From NCBI RefSeq assembly GCF_034372165.1, contig NZ_CP139698.1, positions 2,790,001 to 2,854,000 of the forward strand: a DNA stretch of 64,000 nt. The letters run 5' to 3'. Made by a program: the position numbers and the translations under genes. The notes under the pieces are model-generated. The model searched no databases. It worked only from the letters and a program-made list of their open reading frames with translations, and was not told where the DNA came from. Each line of letters begins with the position of its first letter. Position 1 is the stretch's first letter. The DNA comes from Christiangramia sp. OXR-203 (GTDB lineage Bacteria > Bacteroidota > Bacteroidia > Flavobacteriales > Flavobacteriaceae). Positions 8,672 through 18,250 of the stretch are shown here, piece by piece.

Positions 8672-9639
8672 CGTTCTATAACGTAATTTACCATTAATTC
8701 TAAACTGTCACGGTATTCAGATGCTGGGTAGTCCTGCAATAATAGAAGTGCTTCTTTCTGAAATTCCTTCATACGTTTTACCGCGTAATCCAGTCCTCCA
8801 TTAACCTTCACGAATTCAATCACTTCTCTTACCCTTTTACGATCCTTATTGTGATTTTTGACAGAATTGATTAACCACTTCTGATCTTTTTCAGAAACAG
8901 TATTTAAGGTATAAATTAAGGGTAATGTCATTTTTTGCTCCTTTATATCAATTCCCGTAGGTTTCCCGATCTTCTCAGTACCATAATCAAAGAGGTCATC
9001 CTTGATCTGGAAGGCCATACCTATAAGCTCTCCAAATTTCCGCATCTTTGCGACATCACCGCTGTCTGGCTTTACAGAAGCCGCACCAAGACTACAACAA
9101 GCTGCGATTAGCGTTGCAGTTTTCTGTCTTATAATATCATAATAAACTGCTTCGGTGATATCAAGTCTTCGGGCTTTCTCGATTTGCAACAGTTCACCTT
9201 CACTCATTTCGCGAACAGCTACAGAAATGATCTTCAGCAGATCGAAATCATTGTTATCAATGGAAAGTAATAAACCTTTACTCAACAAATAATCACCCAC
9301 AAGAACGGCGATCTTATTTTTCCATAAAGCGTTTATACTGAAGAAACCTCTCCTTCTGTTGGAATCATCTACAACATCATCGTGTACGAGCGTGGCAGTA
9401 TGTATTAGCTCAATTACAGAGGCGCCACGATAAGTTCTTTCATTCACTTTACCTTCAGAAACCATTTTGGCAACCAGGAATACGAACATGGGACGCATTT
9501 GCTTCCCTTTCCGGTTTACTATATAATGAGTGATCCTGTTTAGAAGGGCCACTTTGGAAGACATGGATTCGAAGAACTTTTTTTCAAAAAGTTCCATCTC
9601 TTTTTCTACCGGTAGCTTTATTTGAGAGATGACCTTCAT
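8662..9639 (-). CDS. Polyprenyl synthetase (long-chain trans-prenyl diphosphate synthase)
   Basis: 325 residues, normal length. The first aspartate-rich motif is LVHDDVVDDSNRRRG (about 89-103) and the second is QIKDDLFDYG (about 212-221). KGKQMRP near residue 50 is the conserved Lys/Arg substrate-binding stretch. The enzyme condenses isopentenyl diphosphates onto an allylic primer and is cytosolic or membrane-peripheral. In flavobacteria the product usually becomes the side chain of menaquinone-6, so a hexa- to octaprenyl product is likely (inference). The IspB name would be by analogy only. Confidence 0.9.
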   Translation of the reverse strand: MKVISQIKLPVEKEMELFEKKFFESMSSKVALLNRITHYIVNRKGKQMRPMFVFLVAKMVSEGKVNERTYRGASVIELIHTATLVHDDVVDDSNRRRGFFSINALWKNKIAVLVGDYLLSKGLLLSIDNNDFDLLKIISVAVREMSEGELLQIEKARRLDITEAVYYDIIRQKTATLIAACCSLGAASVKPDSGDVAKMRKFGELIGMAFQIKDDLFDYGTEKIGKPTGIDIKEQKMTLPLIYTLNTVSEKDQKWLINSVKNHNKDRKRVREVIEFVKVNGGLDYAVKRMKEFQKEALLLLQDYPASEYRDSLELMVNYVIERKK

Positions 9640-9685
9640 TAAGGCTGTAAATATAAGAGTTTTAAAGAGGTTCTATACTTTATCA

Positions 9686-10729
9686 TTAAGCCGATTTATT
9701 CGCCAGCTGCCCACAGGCTGCATCAATATCCTTACCTCTTGAACGTCTCACCGTTACTGTAATATTGTTACTTTCCAGCATTTGTTCGTACATTCTCGTA
9801 GCTTCCCTAGCTGCCTGCTGGAAATTACCATCATCAATTGGATTGTACTCAATAAGGTTCACTTTACATGGAACATACTTACAGAAACGCACCAGCGCCT
9901 GCGCATCTTCCCGGGTATCGTTAATATCTTTCCAGACAATATATTCGTAAGTAATCCGGCTTCCAGTTTTTGAGTACCAGTATTCAAGAGATTCTCTAAG
10001 ATCTTTCAGCGGGAAAGTTTCGTTGAATGGCATAATCTGTGTCCGCACTTCGTTTCTGGCCGAATGCAGGGATACTGCCAGTTTGATCTTAGCTTCATCA
10101 TCTGCCAGCTTCTTGATCATTTTAGGTACGCCAGATGTCGATATTGTTATTCTTTTTGACGACATGCCCAGACCTTCAGGAGAAGTGATCTTTTCAATAG
10201 ACTTCATTACGTTATTGTAATTCATCAAAGGCTCACCCATCCCCATGAACACGATATTGGACAAAGGTCGGTCAAAGTATAACCTGCTTTCATTATCGAT
10301 CGCAACCACCTGATCGTAAATCTCATCTGGATTGAGGTTACGCATACGTTTTAACTTTGCAGTAGCACAAAACTGGCAATCAAGACTACAACCAACCTGT
10401 GAAGAAACACAAGCCGTGGTTCTTGTTTTAGTAGGAATCAATACAGATTCTACAGTAAGTGAATCATGTAATTTCACCGCATTTTTTATCGTCCCATCGC
10501 TGCTGCGCTGCATACGATCCACACGAATATGATTGATCACAAAGTTCTCATCCAGCATTTGCCGGGTAGACTTAGAGAGGTTTGTCATATCCTCAAAAGA
10601 ATGTGCTGCTTTATTCCATAGCCATTCATAAACCTGAGTTCCACGAAAGGATTTATCTCCCTGTGACACAAAGAACTCCTGCAATTGCTGCTTGGTTAAT
10701 GCTCGTATATCTTTTTTCCTGTCTTTCAC
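9686..10729 (-). CDS. rlmN: 23S rRNA (adenine2503-C2)-/tRNA (adenine37-C2)-methyltransferase RlmN
   Basis: 347 residues. The radical-SAM motif CX3CX2C is in GCSLDCQFCATAK (Cys 114, 118, 121). The family also needs a methyl-carrying Cys near the C-terminus and another upstream, and DAACGQL (Cys339) fits the first. GMGEPLMNY and SLHSARNEVR are further signature stretches. It methylates C2 of A2503 in 23S rRNA and A37 in some tRNAs. It lies 46 bases downstream of nothing obvious on its own strand and is separated from queA by a terminator. Confidence 0.96.
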   Translation of the reverse strand: MKDRKKDIRALTKQQLQEFFVSQGDKSFRGTQVYEWLWNKAAHSFEDMTNLSKSTRQMLDENFVINHIRVDRMQRSSDGTIKNAVKLHDSLTVESVLIPTKTRTTACVSSQVGCSLDCQFCATAKLKRMRNLNPDEIYDQVVAIDNESRLYFDRPLSNIVFMGMGEPLMNYNNVMKSIEKITSPEGLGMSSKRITISTSGVPKMIKKLADDEAKIKLAVSLHSARNEVRTQIMPFNETFPLKDLRESLEYWYSKTGSRITYEYIVWKDINDTREDAQALVRFCKYVPCKVNLIEYNPIDDGNFQQAAREATRMYEQMLESNNITVTVRRSRGKDIDAACGQLANKSA

Positions 10730-10787
10730 GCTGCTAAATTACAAAGTTATTACCAAAGCTTCAGTCTTTTACCAGACAATAGCTTAC

Positions 10788-10824
10788 AAAAAAGGCCATA
10801 AACCGAAATCGGATTATGGCCTTT
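10788..10824 (-). terminator. Intrinsic terminator downstream of queA
   Basis: AAAGGCCATAA and TTATGGCCTTT pair perfectly over 11 bases around a 12-base loop. On the minus strand the 3' arm runs into six T. It begins 20 bases after the queA stop. Confidence 0.88.
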
Positions 10825-10843
10825 AAATTTTATTTTCAACTTC

Positions 10844-11893
10844 TTAGATGATCAGCATTGCATCACCATAAGTATAGAATCTGTATTTTTCCTTTACTGC
10901 TTCTTCGTAAGCCTTTTTCATAAAATCATGACCGGCAAATGCAGACACCATCATCAACAACGTAGATTTTGGCGTATGGAAATTAGTGATCATACAATTT
11001 GCAATATTGAAATCGTATGGAGGAAAGATGAACTTGTTAGTCCATCCACCAAATTCGTTTAAAGTCTGGTCTGAAGATACAGCACTCTCAAGCACCCTCA
11101 TTACAGTTGTACCAACTGCACAAACTCTACGCTTATCGCGTTTCGCCTGATTGATGACATCTGTAGCGTTCTTCTCAATAAAAGCTTCTTCACTATCCAT
11201 CTTATGTTTGGAAAGATCTTCAACTTCCACCGGGCTAAATGTTCCCAGCCCAACGTGAAGTGTAACCTCAGCAAAATCAACACCTTTGATCTCCAAACGT
11301 TTAAGTAAGTGCTTGGAAAAGTGAAGTCCTGCAGTAGGAGCTGCAACAGCACCTTCATTTTTAGCGTATATTGTCTGGTATCTTTCTTCGTCTTCAGGCT
11401 CTACTTCTCGCTTGATATACTTCGGAAGAGGAGTTTGCCCTAGTTCTTTTAATTTCTGTCTGAAATCACTGTAAGATCCATCGTAAAGAAAACGAAGAGT
11501 TCTACCTCTTGAAGTTGTATTATCGATTACTTCAGCAACAAGACTTTCGTCTTCACCGAAGTATAATTTGTTACCAATTCTTATTTTTCTTGCAGGATCA
11601 ACAAGTACGTCCCACAATTTTGTTTCAGGATTCAGTTCTCTAAGAAGGAAAACTTCAATTCTGGCCCCGGTTTTCTCTTTATTTCCGAAGAGCCGCGCAG
11701 GAAAAACTTTCGTATTATTTAGAACCATCACATCTTCCGGCTCGAAATAATCAATTATATCTTTAAATTTTTTATGTTCAATCGTCTGCTCCTTACGGTT
11801 TAGAACCATTAGCCTTGCTTCATCCCTGCTTTCAGAAGGATATTCAGCCAAAAGTTCCTGAGGCAGTTCAAAATTGAAATTAGAAAGTTTCAT
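10844..11893 (-). CDS. queA: S-adenosylmethionine:tRNA ribosyltransferase-isomerase QueA
   Basis: 349 residues from the chosen start [11 protein letters not shown]; an in-frame ATG two codons upstream is less typical. Family signatures include [51 protein letters not shown] and [21 protein letters not shown]. It transfers and isomerises the ribosyl part of SAM onto 7-aminomethyl-7-deazaguanine at the tRNA wobble position, giving epoxyqueuosine. It stands alone, followed by a terminator. Confidence 0.96.
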   Translation of the reverse strand: MKLSNFNFELPQELLAEYPSESRDEARLMVLNRKEQTIEHKKFKDIIDYFEPEDVMVLNNTKVFPARLFGNKEKTGARIEVFLLRELNPETKLWDVLVDPARKIRIGNKLYFGEDESLVAEVIDNTTSRGRTLRFLYDGSYSDFRQKLKELGQTPLPKYIKREVEPEDEERYQTIYAKNEGAVAAPTAGLHFSKHLLKRLEIKGVDFAEVTLHVGLGTFSPVEVEDLSKHKMDSEEAFIEKNATDVINQAKRDKRRVCAVGTTVMRVLESAVSSDQTLNEFGGWTNKFIFPPYDFNIANCMITNFHTPKSTLLMMVSAFAGHDFMKKAYEEAVKEKYRFYTYGDAMLII

Positions 11894-11980
11894 TCCCATA
11901 GTTCCTGTTTTAAAAGCTGCAAATATACAATCTCAACATAGGCGTTGTCAAGTAAATGGCGGTTTATTTATAGAATAATT

Positions 11981-13201
11981 CTATTCTCGATAGGTGTAGC
12001 CAAGTTCTTTAAGATCTTCCCAGAAATCTGGATAGGATTTAGAGACGACCTCAGCATCCAGAATGCGCAGATCTGTCTTTAATGCAAGTGGAGCAAAAGC
12101 CATCGCCATTCGATGATCATTATAAGTTTCGATCTCAACGCCCTGCTTCAAATCAGGATTTGGAATTAGTTGCAGACTATCTCCTGTAATTCTCACTTCT
12201 GTACCAAATTTCTCAATTTCATTCTTGAGAGCCTGCAGCCGGTCGGTTTCTTTGATCTTCAGAGTATGTAAACCTGTGAGCATACACTCGGTTTTAGTCG
12301 CGAGACAGGTAACGGCGATAGTTTGAGCGATATCTGGAGAATTGCGAAGATCTTCCCGAAGGCTTCGCGCACGAGTCTTTCCTGTCTTCTTCAGCGTGAT
12401 ACTATTTTCAGAATAAATGGTTTCCACACCAAAGTGCTTATAAATTTCAGCAAGGGAAGAATCTCCCTGCCTGCTTTCCTTTCGGTAGTTATTAAGTTTA
12501 ATTTCCGCAGTTTCAGAAATAGCTGCAAGACTATAGAAGTAGGAGGCAGAACTCCAGTCAGATTCCACAGGAATACTTACCGGTTTTACAGATTCCTGAG
12601 GTTCAATAAAAATTCTGTCTTTTACAAATTTACCATGGATACCGGACTGTTTGATAATTTCCAGCGTCATAAGAATATAAGGCGTGGAGGTTACGGGACC
12701 TTCCAGAATGATCTCGAGCCCTTTCGGCAAGGTAGCTCCTATGAGCATCAATGCTGAAATGTACTGGCTGCTTACATTGGCTTCCAGCTTAACTGAAGAT
12801 GCATATAATTTTTTTCCCTTGATAAGTAAAGGCGGGTAACCGGTCTCATTTTTATAAGTGATGTCGGCGCCCATACGTTGTAAGGCATCCACCAGTAATC
12901 TAACTGGTCGCTCCTTCATTCTTTTACTTCCGGTAAGCTCAACTTCACAGTCTTCCTTCACCGCGAAATAAGCCGTTAAGAAACGCATTGCCGTTCCTGC
13001 GTGGTGTATATCTATGATCCCGTTCCCTTTTTCAAGGGCCTTTTTCAATACTTCAGAATCATCACTATTCGAAAGATTGTCGATCGAAATTTCAGGGTAT
13101 AATGCCTGAAGAATGAGCAAACGATTCGATTCACTTTTAGAACCGGTGATTTGAAGTGCTGCTTTTAGATTCTTTTCTTTGGTATGTAGGGATAGATTCA
13201 T
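11981..13201 (-). CDS. aroA: 3-phosphoshikimate 1-carboxyvinyltransferase (EPSP synthase)
   Basis: 406 residues. Substrate-binding motifs are GSKSESNRLL (20-29), HAGTAMRFLTAYFA (PEP loop), GSKRMKERPVRLL, SDWSSASYFY and YNDHRMAMAFAPLAL near the C-terminus. It joins shikimate-3-phosphate and PEP, the sixth step of the shikimate pathway. It is on the same strand as, and 27 bases downstream of, a small membrane-protein gene, so it may be co-transcribed with the MazG/DUF3857 genes. It is separate from the leader-controlled aromatic operon at 19-23 kb, although it feeds the same pathway. Confidence 0.95.
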   Translation of the reverse strand: MNLSLHTKEKNLKAALQITGSKSESNRLLILQALYPEISIDNLSNSDDSEVLKKALEKGNGIIDIHHAGTAMRFLTAYFAVKEDCEVELTGSKRMKERPVRLLVDALQRMGADITYKNETGYPPLLIKGKKLYASSVKLEANVSSQYISALMLIGATLPKGLEIILEGPVTSTPYILMTLEIIKQSGIHGKFVKDRIFIEPQESVKPVSIPVESDWSSASYFYSLAAISETAEIKLNNYRKESRQGDSSLAEIYKHFGVETIYSENSITLKKTGKTRARSLREDLRNSPDIAQTIAVTCLATKTECMLTGLHTLKIKETDRLQALKNEIEKFGTEVRITGDSLQLIPNPDLKQGVEIETYNDHRMAMAFAPLALKTDLRILDAEVVSKSYPDFWEDLKELGYTYRE

Positions 13202-13228
13202 GAGAGTTCGTAAAGATGAATTACGAAA

Positions 13229-13483
13229 TTACTCTTTCTTTTCTTTACTGCGAAACTGTCCAAACGACAAAATAAACCCATACAGGAACGAGGCGATCAA
13301 CTGTCCAATGATAAAACGAGCTAATTTCCCATTTGCCGTACGCTCTTCAAAGAACCTCGTAAATTCGAAACCGCCGTATTCGAATAGCATCGTGATCACA
13401 TTATACAATACAAGAAAAGATAGACCTAACCAGAAAACCGACTTCCAGAAAGGACGTTCAGAAACCATTTCTTTGAACTTCAT
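13229..13483 (-). CDS. Small two-helix membrane protein, unknown function
   Basis: 84 residues. Two hydrophobic segments are visible, about 12-34 (SVFWLGLSFLVLYNVITMLF) and 55-74 (ARFIIGQLIASFLYGFILSF). Charged stretches lie between and after them, and the tail is Lys/Glu-rich. I do not recognise the family. Its start is the base where the upstream MazG-like gene ends, so it is very probably real and translated in the same operon, between the MazG-like gene and aroA. Confidence 0.7.
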   Translation of the reverse strand: MKFKEMVSERPFWKSVFWLGLSFLVLYNVITMLFEYGGFEFTRFFEERTANGKLARFIIGQLIASFLYGFILSFGQFRSKEKKE

Positions 13484-13809
13484 TATTGCAGTTTTTCGTT
13501 GTTCTTATGTCTGTCCTTATCCCGTTTTGTCTTAAGGTCGAGCTTTTTATCAAATGCATCCTGCAAATTAATACCAGTCTGGTTTGCCAGGCAAAGCACT
13601 ACAAATACCACATCTGCCAGCTCCTCACCCAGGTCTTTATCCCTATCGCTTTCTTTCTCACTTTGCTCCCCATAACGACGGGCAATGATACGGGCAACTT
13701 CTCCAACTTCCTCTGTTAACTGAGCCATATTGGTAAGCTCGTTGAAGTATCGCACTCCGTGTTCCTGTATCCAGTTATCTACCGCTGTCTGCGCGTTCTT
13801 CAAGTCCAT
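13483..13809 (-). CDS. MazG-like nucleotide pyrophosphohydrolase
   Basis: 108 residues, one MazG/dUTPase-like four-helix module. Metal-binding acidic motifs are LTEEVGEVARII (EEVGE) and LGEELADVVFVVLCLAN (ExxD). The family hydrolyses nucleoside triphosphates to the monophosphate and pyrophosphate, often as house-cleaning of non-canonical nucleotides. It overlaps the 3' end of the DUF3857 gene by 35 bases; the conserved N-terminus (DLKNAQTAVDNWIQEHGVRY) requires this start, so the overlap looks genuine. Confidence 0.9.
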   Translation of the reverse strand: MDLKNAQTAVDNWIQEHGVRYFNELTNMAQLTEEVGEVARIIARRYGEQSEKESDRDKDLGEELADVVFVVLCLANQTGINLQDAFDKKLDLKTKRDKDRHKNNEKLQ

Positions 13810-15826
13810 CTGCTGAAATTTTCTTCAAAACTATGCTTTCATTTTGTTTTTTGATAATGTTGTCGTAAAACTTTTGAATGTATTCATAGTCTGTCGCAGC
13901 AAAAATTGTTTGCGCCAAGTTCACTTCAGATTCTATTCTAATTACATTGTTCATGTGCTTTACAAGATACTTGAACTCTCCGGCAGCATCTTTTAATTGT
14001 ACGATAGCACTCTGCGGAAGCGATTCCACCTTATAGCCTTCAGGAATCAACATATTCACCTGGTGGTGCTTCTTCATTGGAAAATCAAAGTATACTGGTA
14101 ATGTTCTGGTTTCAGCTTTAAAAGGATTTTCTGAAGTTACATTGAACAACATAGGCTTTACGTAGATCTTATCTCCAATTACATCCTGACCACTTTGGGT
14201 ATTAAACTCATAAGTATTTTGTATACTTTCTCCAAGTTTTTCAAAGTTTTCAATCTTTACTTCGGAAATGGAATGATTGCTCAATCCCGATTCCAGGTTT
14301 GCCGTAGCATCGCTCAAATTCCCATGATTTAATCTGAAGTTTCTGGCATAAAGAGCATCTAGATTATTGAAGTATTTACCTGAAATTCCATCTTCTGCCA
14401 GCTGAACATTCAGCCTGGTTTTATTTTCTGAAAAATATAAAGGTTGCAGGTTTACCCATTCCGAAGTTCCATCTTCACGAATCAATCTACCCTGCCAGTT
14501 TCTTGCTCTTTTAGGCAGTTCCCCTGGAATTGCCAGTGGATCACTAGCATCCATCAGGATCACATTATCACCAATTTTAGCGGCAGCAATCAAGTAATTA
14601 AACCCATCTTTTGTTGGAAACAACGGAGTTCCATTGCTAACGGTACTTACCAGAACTGGATTTGCATCGATATTAGCATACTTCAGCATGGAAACCAGTA
14701 AAAGATTGATATCACCGGTATTTCCCGTGCCTTCCTCGTAAGCATCACGTAGCCCATTTTCAGCTATATAACCCACGTAATCATTCCAGGTCATCTTCTG
14801 CTTCACAAAATTGAAGATCTTATTCATTTTTTGTTCCTGGTTGGTCAATGTGCCAAGCAAAGCATCGATATCATCATCAAAAAATCGCTGATTGCGCAGT
14901 TCTGTGTTGAATCCGCTATCATTATAAATGGACTTGGAAACACCTTCCCAGGTTTGAGAATAGTTATCGATGGGAGAATTTGGAAACTTGGTAAACTTTA
15001 ATTCCCAATCTAAAAACGCCGCGTAATTCTCCATATAATCTACATGACTTTCAGCTTTCAGGGCAGGGATATTTTCCTGGTCTATCTCATACGTGTTCTG
15101 TATATAATCTAACTCTGTGTTGGTGGTAGAATGGCGAATAACATTTCCCTCATATGAAGTATTTCTTTCAGTATTGGTGAAGGATCTTCTGAACGGTTTC
15201 GTTCCCTGATTGATTTTAGCATAGAAAGCTGCTTTTGGATTGTTATAAACTCCAAAATTTAAATATTCCGGGATCGTCACGCTTATATTAAGCTTGTCAA
15301 TAGGAATCGTATACTGTAAATTAATACGATCCATCGAAGTCGTGATCCGGTCGCTGATTTTCTTATACTCATATTCGATCACAGTTCCCTCTTTTACCGC
15401 CGGCATAGTGAACGTAGTAAGCTCGCGATATTTGCTTGCCTCATTCTCATAAATATCCTTACGATCAAGCTTGGTTTCCTTAATTTTTCCATTTTCCAGA
15501 TTGTAACTAACTCCCTTTACTCCAGAAACGTTTTCCTCGTAACCTCCTTTATAGGCACTGATCTTATGCGTTGCCCAATCAAAACCATCTTTATTGTAGA
15601 TTTTGATACGCTCGTGATATTCGGTTACCACAAAGAATCCGGAGTTAGGCTTGTAATCGTAGTATGTACGCTGATATTTATATAAAACAGCAGCGTTCGC
15701 ATCTGGCTCTTTGTCGTGTTGTTTCTGGGCAACTTCACTTTTAGATACTTTTCCAAATTTATAATTCTGAGCATAGGTCGTGCTACTCAGAATTAAGAAA
15801 CTGAGGATAAAAAGGTATTTGGTCAT
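13775..15826 (-). CDS. DUF3857/transglutaminase-like protein, catalytic residues replaced
   Basis: 683 residues with a signal peptide (MTKYLFILSFLILSSTTYAQ), a DUF3857 beta-rich domain (about 60-250), a transglutaminase-like fold (about 290-420) and a C-terminal DUF2569/3858-like beta domain. At the position where active relatives read GDC-K, this protein reads GNTGDINLL, so the catalytic Cys is Thr. Where FNH is expected for the catalytic His it reads FNYLIAAAK. It therefore looks like a pseudo-transglutaminase. It probably acts in the periplasm. It is 2 bases downstream of a paralog that keeps the Cys, and the two probably form one operon. The function is unknown. Confidence 0.82.
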   Translation of the reverse strand: MTKYLFILSFLILSSTTYAQNYKFGKVSKSEVAQKQHDKEPDANAAVLYKYQRTYYDYKPNSGFFVVTEYHERIKIYNKDGFDWATHKISAYKGGYEENVSGVKGVSYNLENGKIKETKLDRKDIYENEASKYRELTTFTMPAVKEGTVIEYEYKKISDRITTSMDRINLQYTIPIDKLNISVTIPEYLNFGVYNNPKAAFYAKINQGTKPFRRSFTNTERNTSYEGNVIRHSTTNTELDYIQNTYEIDQENIPALKAESHVDYMENYAAFLDWELKFTKFPNSPIDNYSQTWEGVSKSIYNDSGFNTELRNQRFFDDDIDALLGTLTNQEQKMNKIFNFVKQKMTWNDYVGYIAENGLRDAYEEGTGNTGDINLLLVSMLKYANIDANPVLVSTVSNGTPLFPTKDGFNYLIAAAKIGDNVILMDASDPLAIPGELPKRARNWQGRLIREDGTSEWVNLQPLYFSENKTRLNVQLAEDGISGKYFNNLDALYARNFRLNHGNLSDATANLESGLSNHSISEVKIENFEKLGESIQNTYEFNTQSGQDVIGDKIYVKPMLFNVTSENPFKAETRTLPVYFDFPMKKHHQVNMLIPEGYKVESLPQSAIVQLKDAAGEFKYLVKHMNNVIRIESEVNLAQTIFAATDYEYIQKFYDNIIKKQNESIVLKKISADGLEERADSGR

Positions 15827-15828
15827 GG

Positions 15829-17745
15829 TTAGGATTTTTCGGATTTGGCGATTACTGCTTTTAGGTTATTTAAGGTGTTTACTTTGTCGATAAACTGGGT
15901 GAAGTTCTGGAATTGCTCACTTGGCCACTCCCCTTCGCGAATAATTAGAACTCTCTCTACTTCTATACTTTTATCTTCTTCGGAAGCGCTAATGTTTATA
16001 CTGAATTCTCCAAATTCTGAAGCGATCTCGTCACTTCCAGGTAATGCTTCGATCTCATAACCTTGCGGAATCTTAAAGCTGAAGTGATCTTTGTAGGTTT
16101 TTCCACGTTCGAAGACAAAAGGCATGGTTCGCTCCTGCGGAGTTTTCTTCATGATGTTCCCCTGCTGAATAAAATTGAGTGGAACCAGTAATCTTTCTCC
16201 GGCAGGACTCGCCAGTCTGCTACCACTAAACTTCAGTTTCTCCTGAAATTGAATAGCGACCCGATCATCTTCAAAAGCAATGTTCTCAAAATGCAGATTC
16301 TGAAGTCTGCCCCACTCATTTCTATAGTATTTTTTAAGATCGTCTTCAGTTTCTCTCTTTAATCCGTAGCGATCACTGTAAGGAATACCTTCTGAGATTC
16401 TGGTGAATTCCGCATCGAAATTGCCATTTTCGTCCAGCTGAATCTCGCATTCTATCGCCTGTACATTATCTGAAGCTGTATATTTTCTGGTACGTATGAT
16501 CTCTCCACCGTCTTCTGATACCCTTAGCGCGTAACGGTCATCTGTGAAGTCTCCCATATAGTTGAAAGGAGTAGTCTGACTCGTACATTCCAGCCATAGA
16601 TCTGTATCATCTTCCGCAGGAATATTCAGGATCACATGATTTCCCTGCATGATGGTGAAATCAGGATTTATATGACGCTTTGAATCTCCACCATAGATTA
16701 CGGTATAATAAGATTCGATACCCTGACTTTTAAGCAAGGCTTTCGTATAATTCGTTAATCCCTTACAGTCGCCATACCCAAGTCTGTCCACGTTCATGGC
16801 AGTTTCTGGCTCCCAGCCACCAATACCATATTGCACAGAAATATAACGGGTATTTTCCTGAACGTACTGGTAAATAAGTCTGGCTTTTTCTTCTATACTA
16901 CTGGCAGAGCTGGTCAAATCTTCCATTTTTTTAATGGTGCTCTCTGGCAGGTGATCATGTTCTGCAACAAGATTATCGTACATCCATTTTCCATAATGTT
17001 TCCAGTCCCTGGTTTCTCCGGCGACACCTTTCAGTTCAAATTTTTCAAGGCTAAATAGAAGGTTGGGTGTAGTAGTGCGTAAAGACGGTTCGAAATCTTC
17101 GTGTTTCCTCGCTTTGACATTCCGAAGTTTATAAAGGAAATGATTCTCAACCGAATGATCTTCTATGGCAACCTTATCAAAGTTGTTTTCCTGAAATCTT
17201 AGTGCATGCGCATCTGGATTTTCAAGTTCGAAAATAGATTCTTCTATACTTACATTATAACCTTCCAGAGGAAACCACTGATCGAGAAAAACGGTGTCTT
17301 CGTTTTCAAATTCACTGGTATAAATTACGGTATATGGATAGTTTCTGGCGTTATAATCCATATAACTAACTCTATTGTCTGCAAATAAGGTCCCTGAGCC
17401 AAAAGCGCTAACATCTGAAAAATCCTTTTTTCTGAACTTTTCAACTTCATTCCCCATTGCATCAAGAATGATGGCTTGCTGTTTTTCTATCCCATCACCC
17501 TCATCATAATGCTGGTAAGCATCGATGAAGTATTCACCATTCTCATTGAAAACAGTGACAATACGAGTAGTGTGTACGACCACTTTATCTATGTCTTCAA
17601 CAACAAGTTTTGTGTGCATCTTGCGAACGACCGCATCTGCATTTTCTAATAATTCCGGGGAAATTTTTAAAATAGAATATTCTTGCTGGGAATACATTGA
17701 AGACATGCAGACCAGCAGCAAAAAAGTGATGATTCTTTTGCGCAT
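15829..17745 (-). CDS. DUF3857/transglutaminase-like protein with intact Cys
   Basis: 638 residues with a signal peptide (MRKRIITFLLLVCMSSMYSQ). The DUF3857 domain (about 50-230) is followed by a transglutaminase-like core in which YGDCKGLTNYTKALLKSQGI carries the nucleophile Cys and GNHVILNIPAEDD supplies His. Instead of the usual Asp in the third position the sequence reads LWLECTSQT. The C-terminal part is beta-rich. It is presumably periplasmic. The paralog next to it lacks Cys and His. The role in flavobacteria is unknown; peptide or glycan cross-link processing is only a guess. Confidence 0.82.
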   Translation of the reverse strand: MRKRIITFLLLVCMSSMYSQQEYSILKISPELLENADAVVRKMHTKLVVEDIDKVVVHTTRIVTVFNENGEYFIDAYQHYDEGDGIEKQQAIILDAMGNEVEKFRKKDFSDVSAFGSGTLFADNRVSYMDYNARNYPYTVIYTSEFENEDTVFLDQWFPLEGYNVSIEESIFELENPDAHALRFQENNFDKVAIEDHSVENHFLYKLRNVKARKHEDFEPSLRTTTPNLLFSLEKFELKGVAGETRDWKHYGKWMYDNLVAEHDHLPESTIKKMEDLTSSASSIEEKARLIYQYVQENTRYISVQYGIGGWEPETAMNVDRLGYGDCKGLTNYTKALLKSQGIESYYTVIYGGDSKRHINPDFTIMQGNHVILNIPAEDDTDLWLECTSQTTPFNYMGDFTDDRYALRVSEDGGEIIRTRKYTASDNVQAIECEIQLDENGNFDAEFTRISEGIPYSDRYGLKRETEDDLKKYYRNEWGRLQNLHFENIAFEDDRVAIQFQEKLKFSGSRLASPAGERLLVPLNFIQQGNIMKKTPQERTMPFVFERGKTYKDHFSFKIPQGYEIEALPGSDEIASEFGEFSINISASEEDKSIEVERVLIIREGEWPSEQFQNFTQFIDKVNTLNNLKAVIAKSEKS

Positions 17746-17797
17746 TAAGCTGAAAATAGGTTAGTTCAGCCCGCAATATATAAAAAATTAACTCTTT

Positions 17798-18250
17798 TTA
17801 ACGCTTTTCTTTCGAATCGATGATAATTGTTACTGGACCATCATTGAGCAAGGAAACTTTCATATCTCCTCCAAAGACTCCTACCCCAACGCTTTTACCA
17901 AATTCTTTTTCAAAAGACTTTACAAAATTCTGATATAATGGTTCCGCAATATCAGGTTTCGCCGCATTTATAAAACTGGGCCTGTTCCCTTTTTTAGTAC
18001 TGGCGTGTAGTGTAAACTGACTTACAATTATAGCATCTCCATTTACAGTTTTGAGAGACTTATTCATTTTGCCCTCATCATCCCCAAAAATTCTCATGTT
18101 AATGACCTTACGGCAGAGCCAGTCGATATCTTCCTGGGTATCGCCCTCCTCTATTCCAAGTAGGATCAATAAGCCTTCGCGCATTACCGCGCAAACTTTG
18201 TGATCTACAGTGACCGATGCTTCTGTAACTCGTTGTATTACTGCTCGCAT
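17798..18250 (-). CDS. dtd: D-aminoacyl-tRNA deacylase
   Basis: 150 residues, the normal length. The catalytic-pocket motifs are SQFTLHAS (about 78-85, active Thr) and the cross-subunit Gly-cisPro motif in NDGPVTIIID (about 136-145). MRAVIQRVTEASVTVD is the typical N-terminus. It releases D-amino acids or Gly from mischarged tRNA. It overlaps the rsgA stop by 1 base and is therefore translationally coupled to it. Confidence 0.95.
   Translation of the reverse strand: MRAVIQRVTEASVTVDHKVCAVMREGLLILLGIEEGDTQEDIDWLCRKVINMRIFGDDEGKMNKSLKTVNGDAIIVSQFTLHASTKKGNRPSFINAAKPDIAEPLYQNFVKSFEKEFGKSVGVGVFGGDMKVSLLNDGPVTIIIDSKEKR

Noticed and set aside
12323-12757. 144-codon plus-strand frame inside aroA
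   Set aside because: Antisense of a clearly conserved EPSP synthase; no start region or family features.
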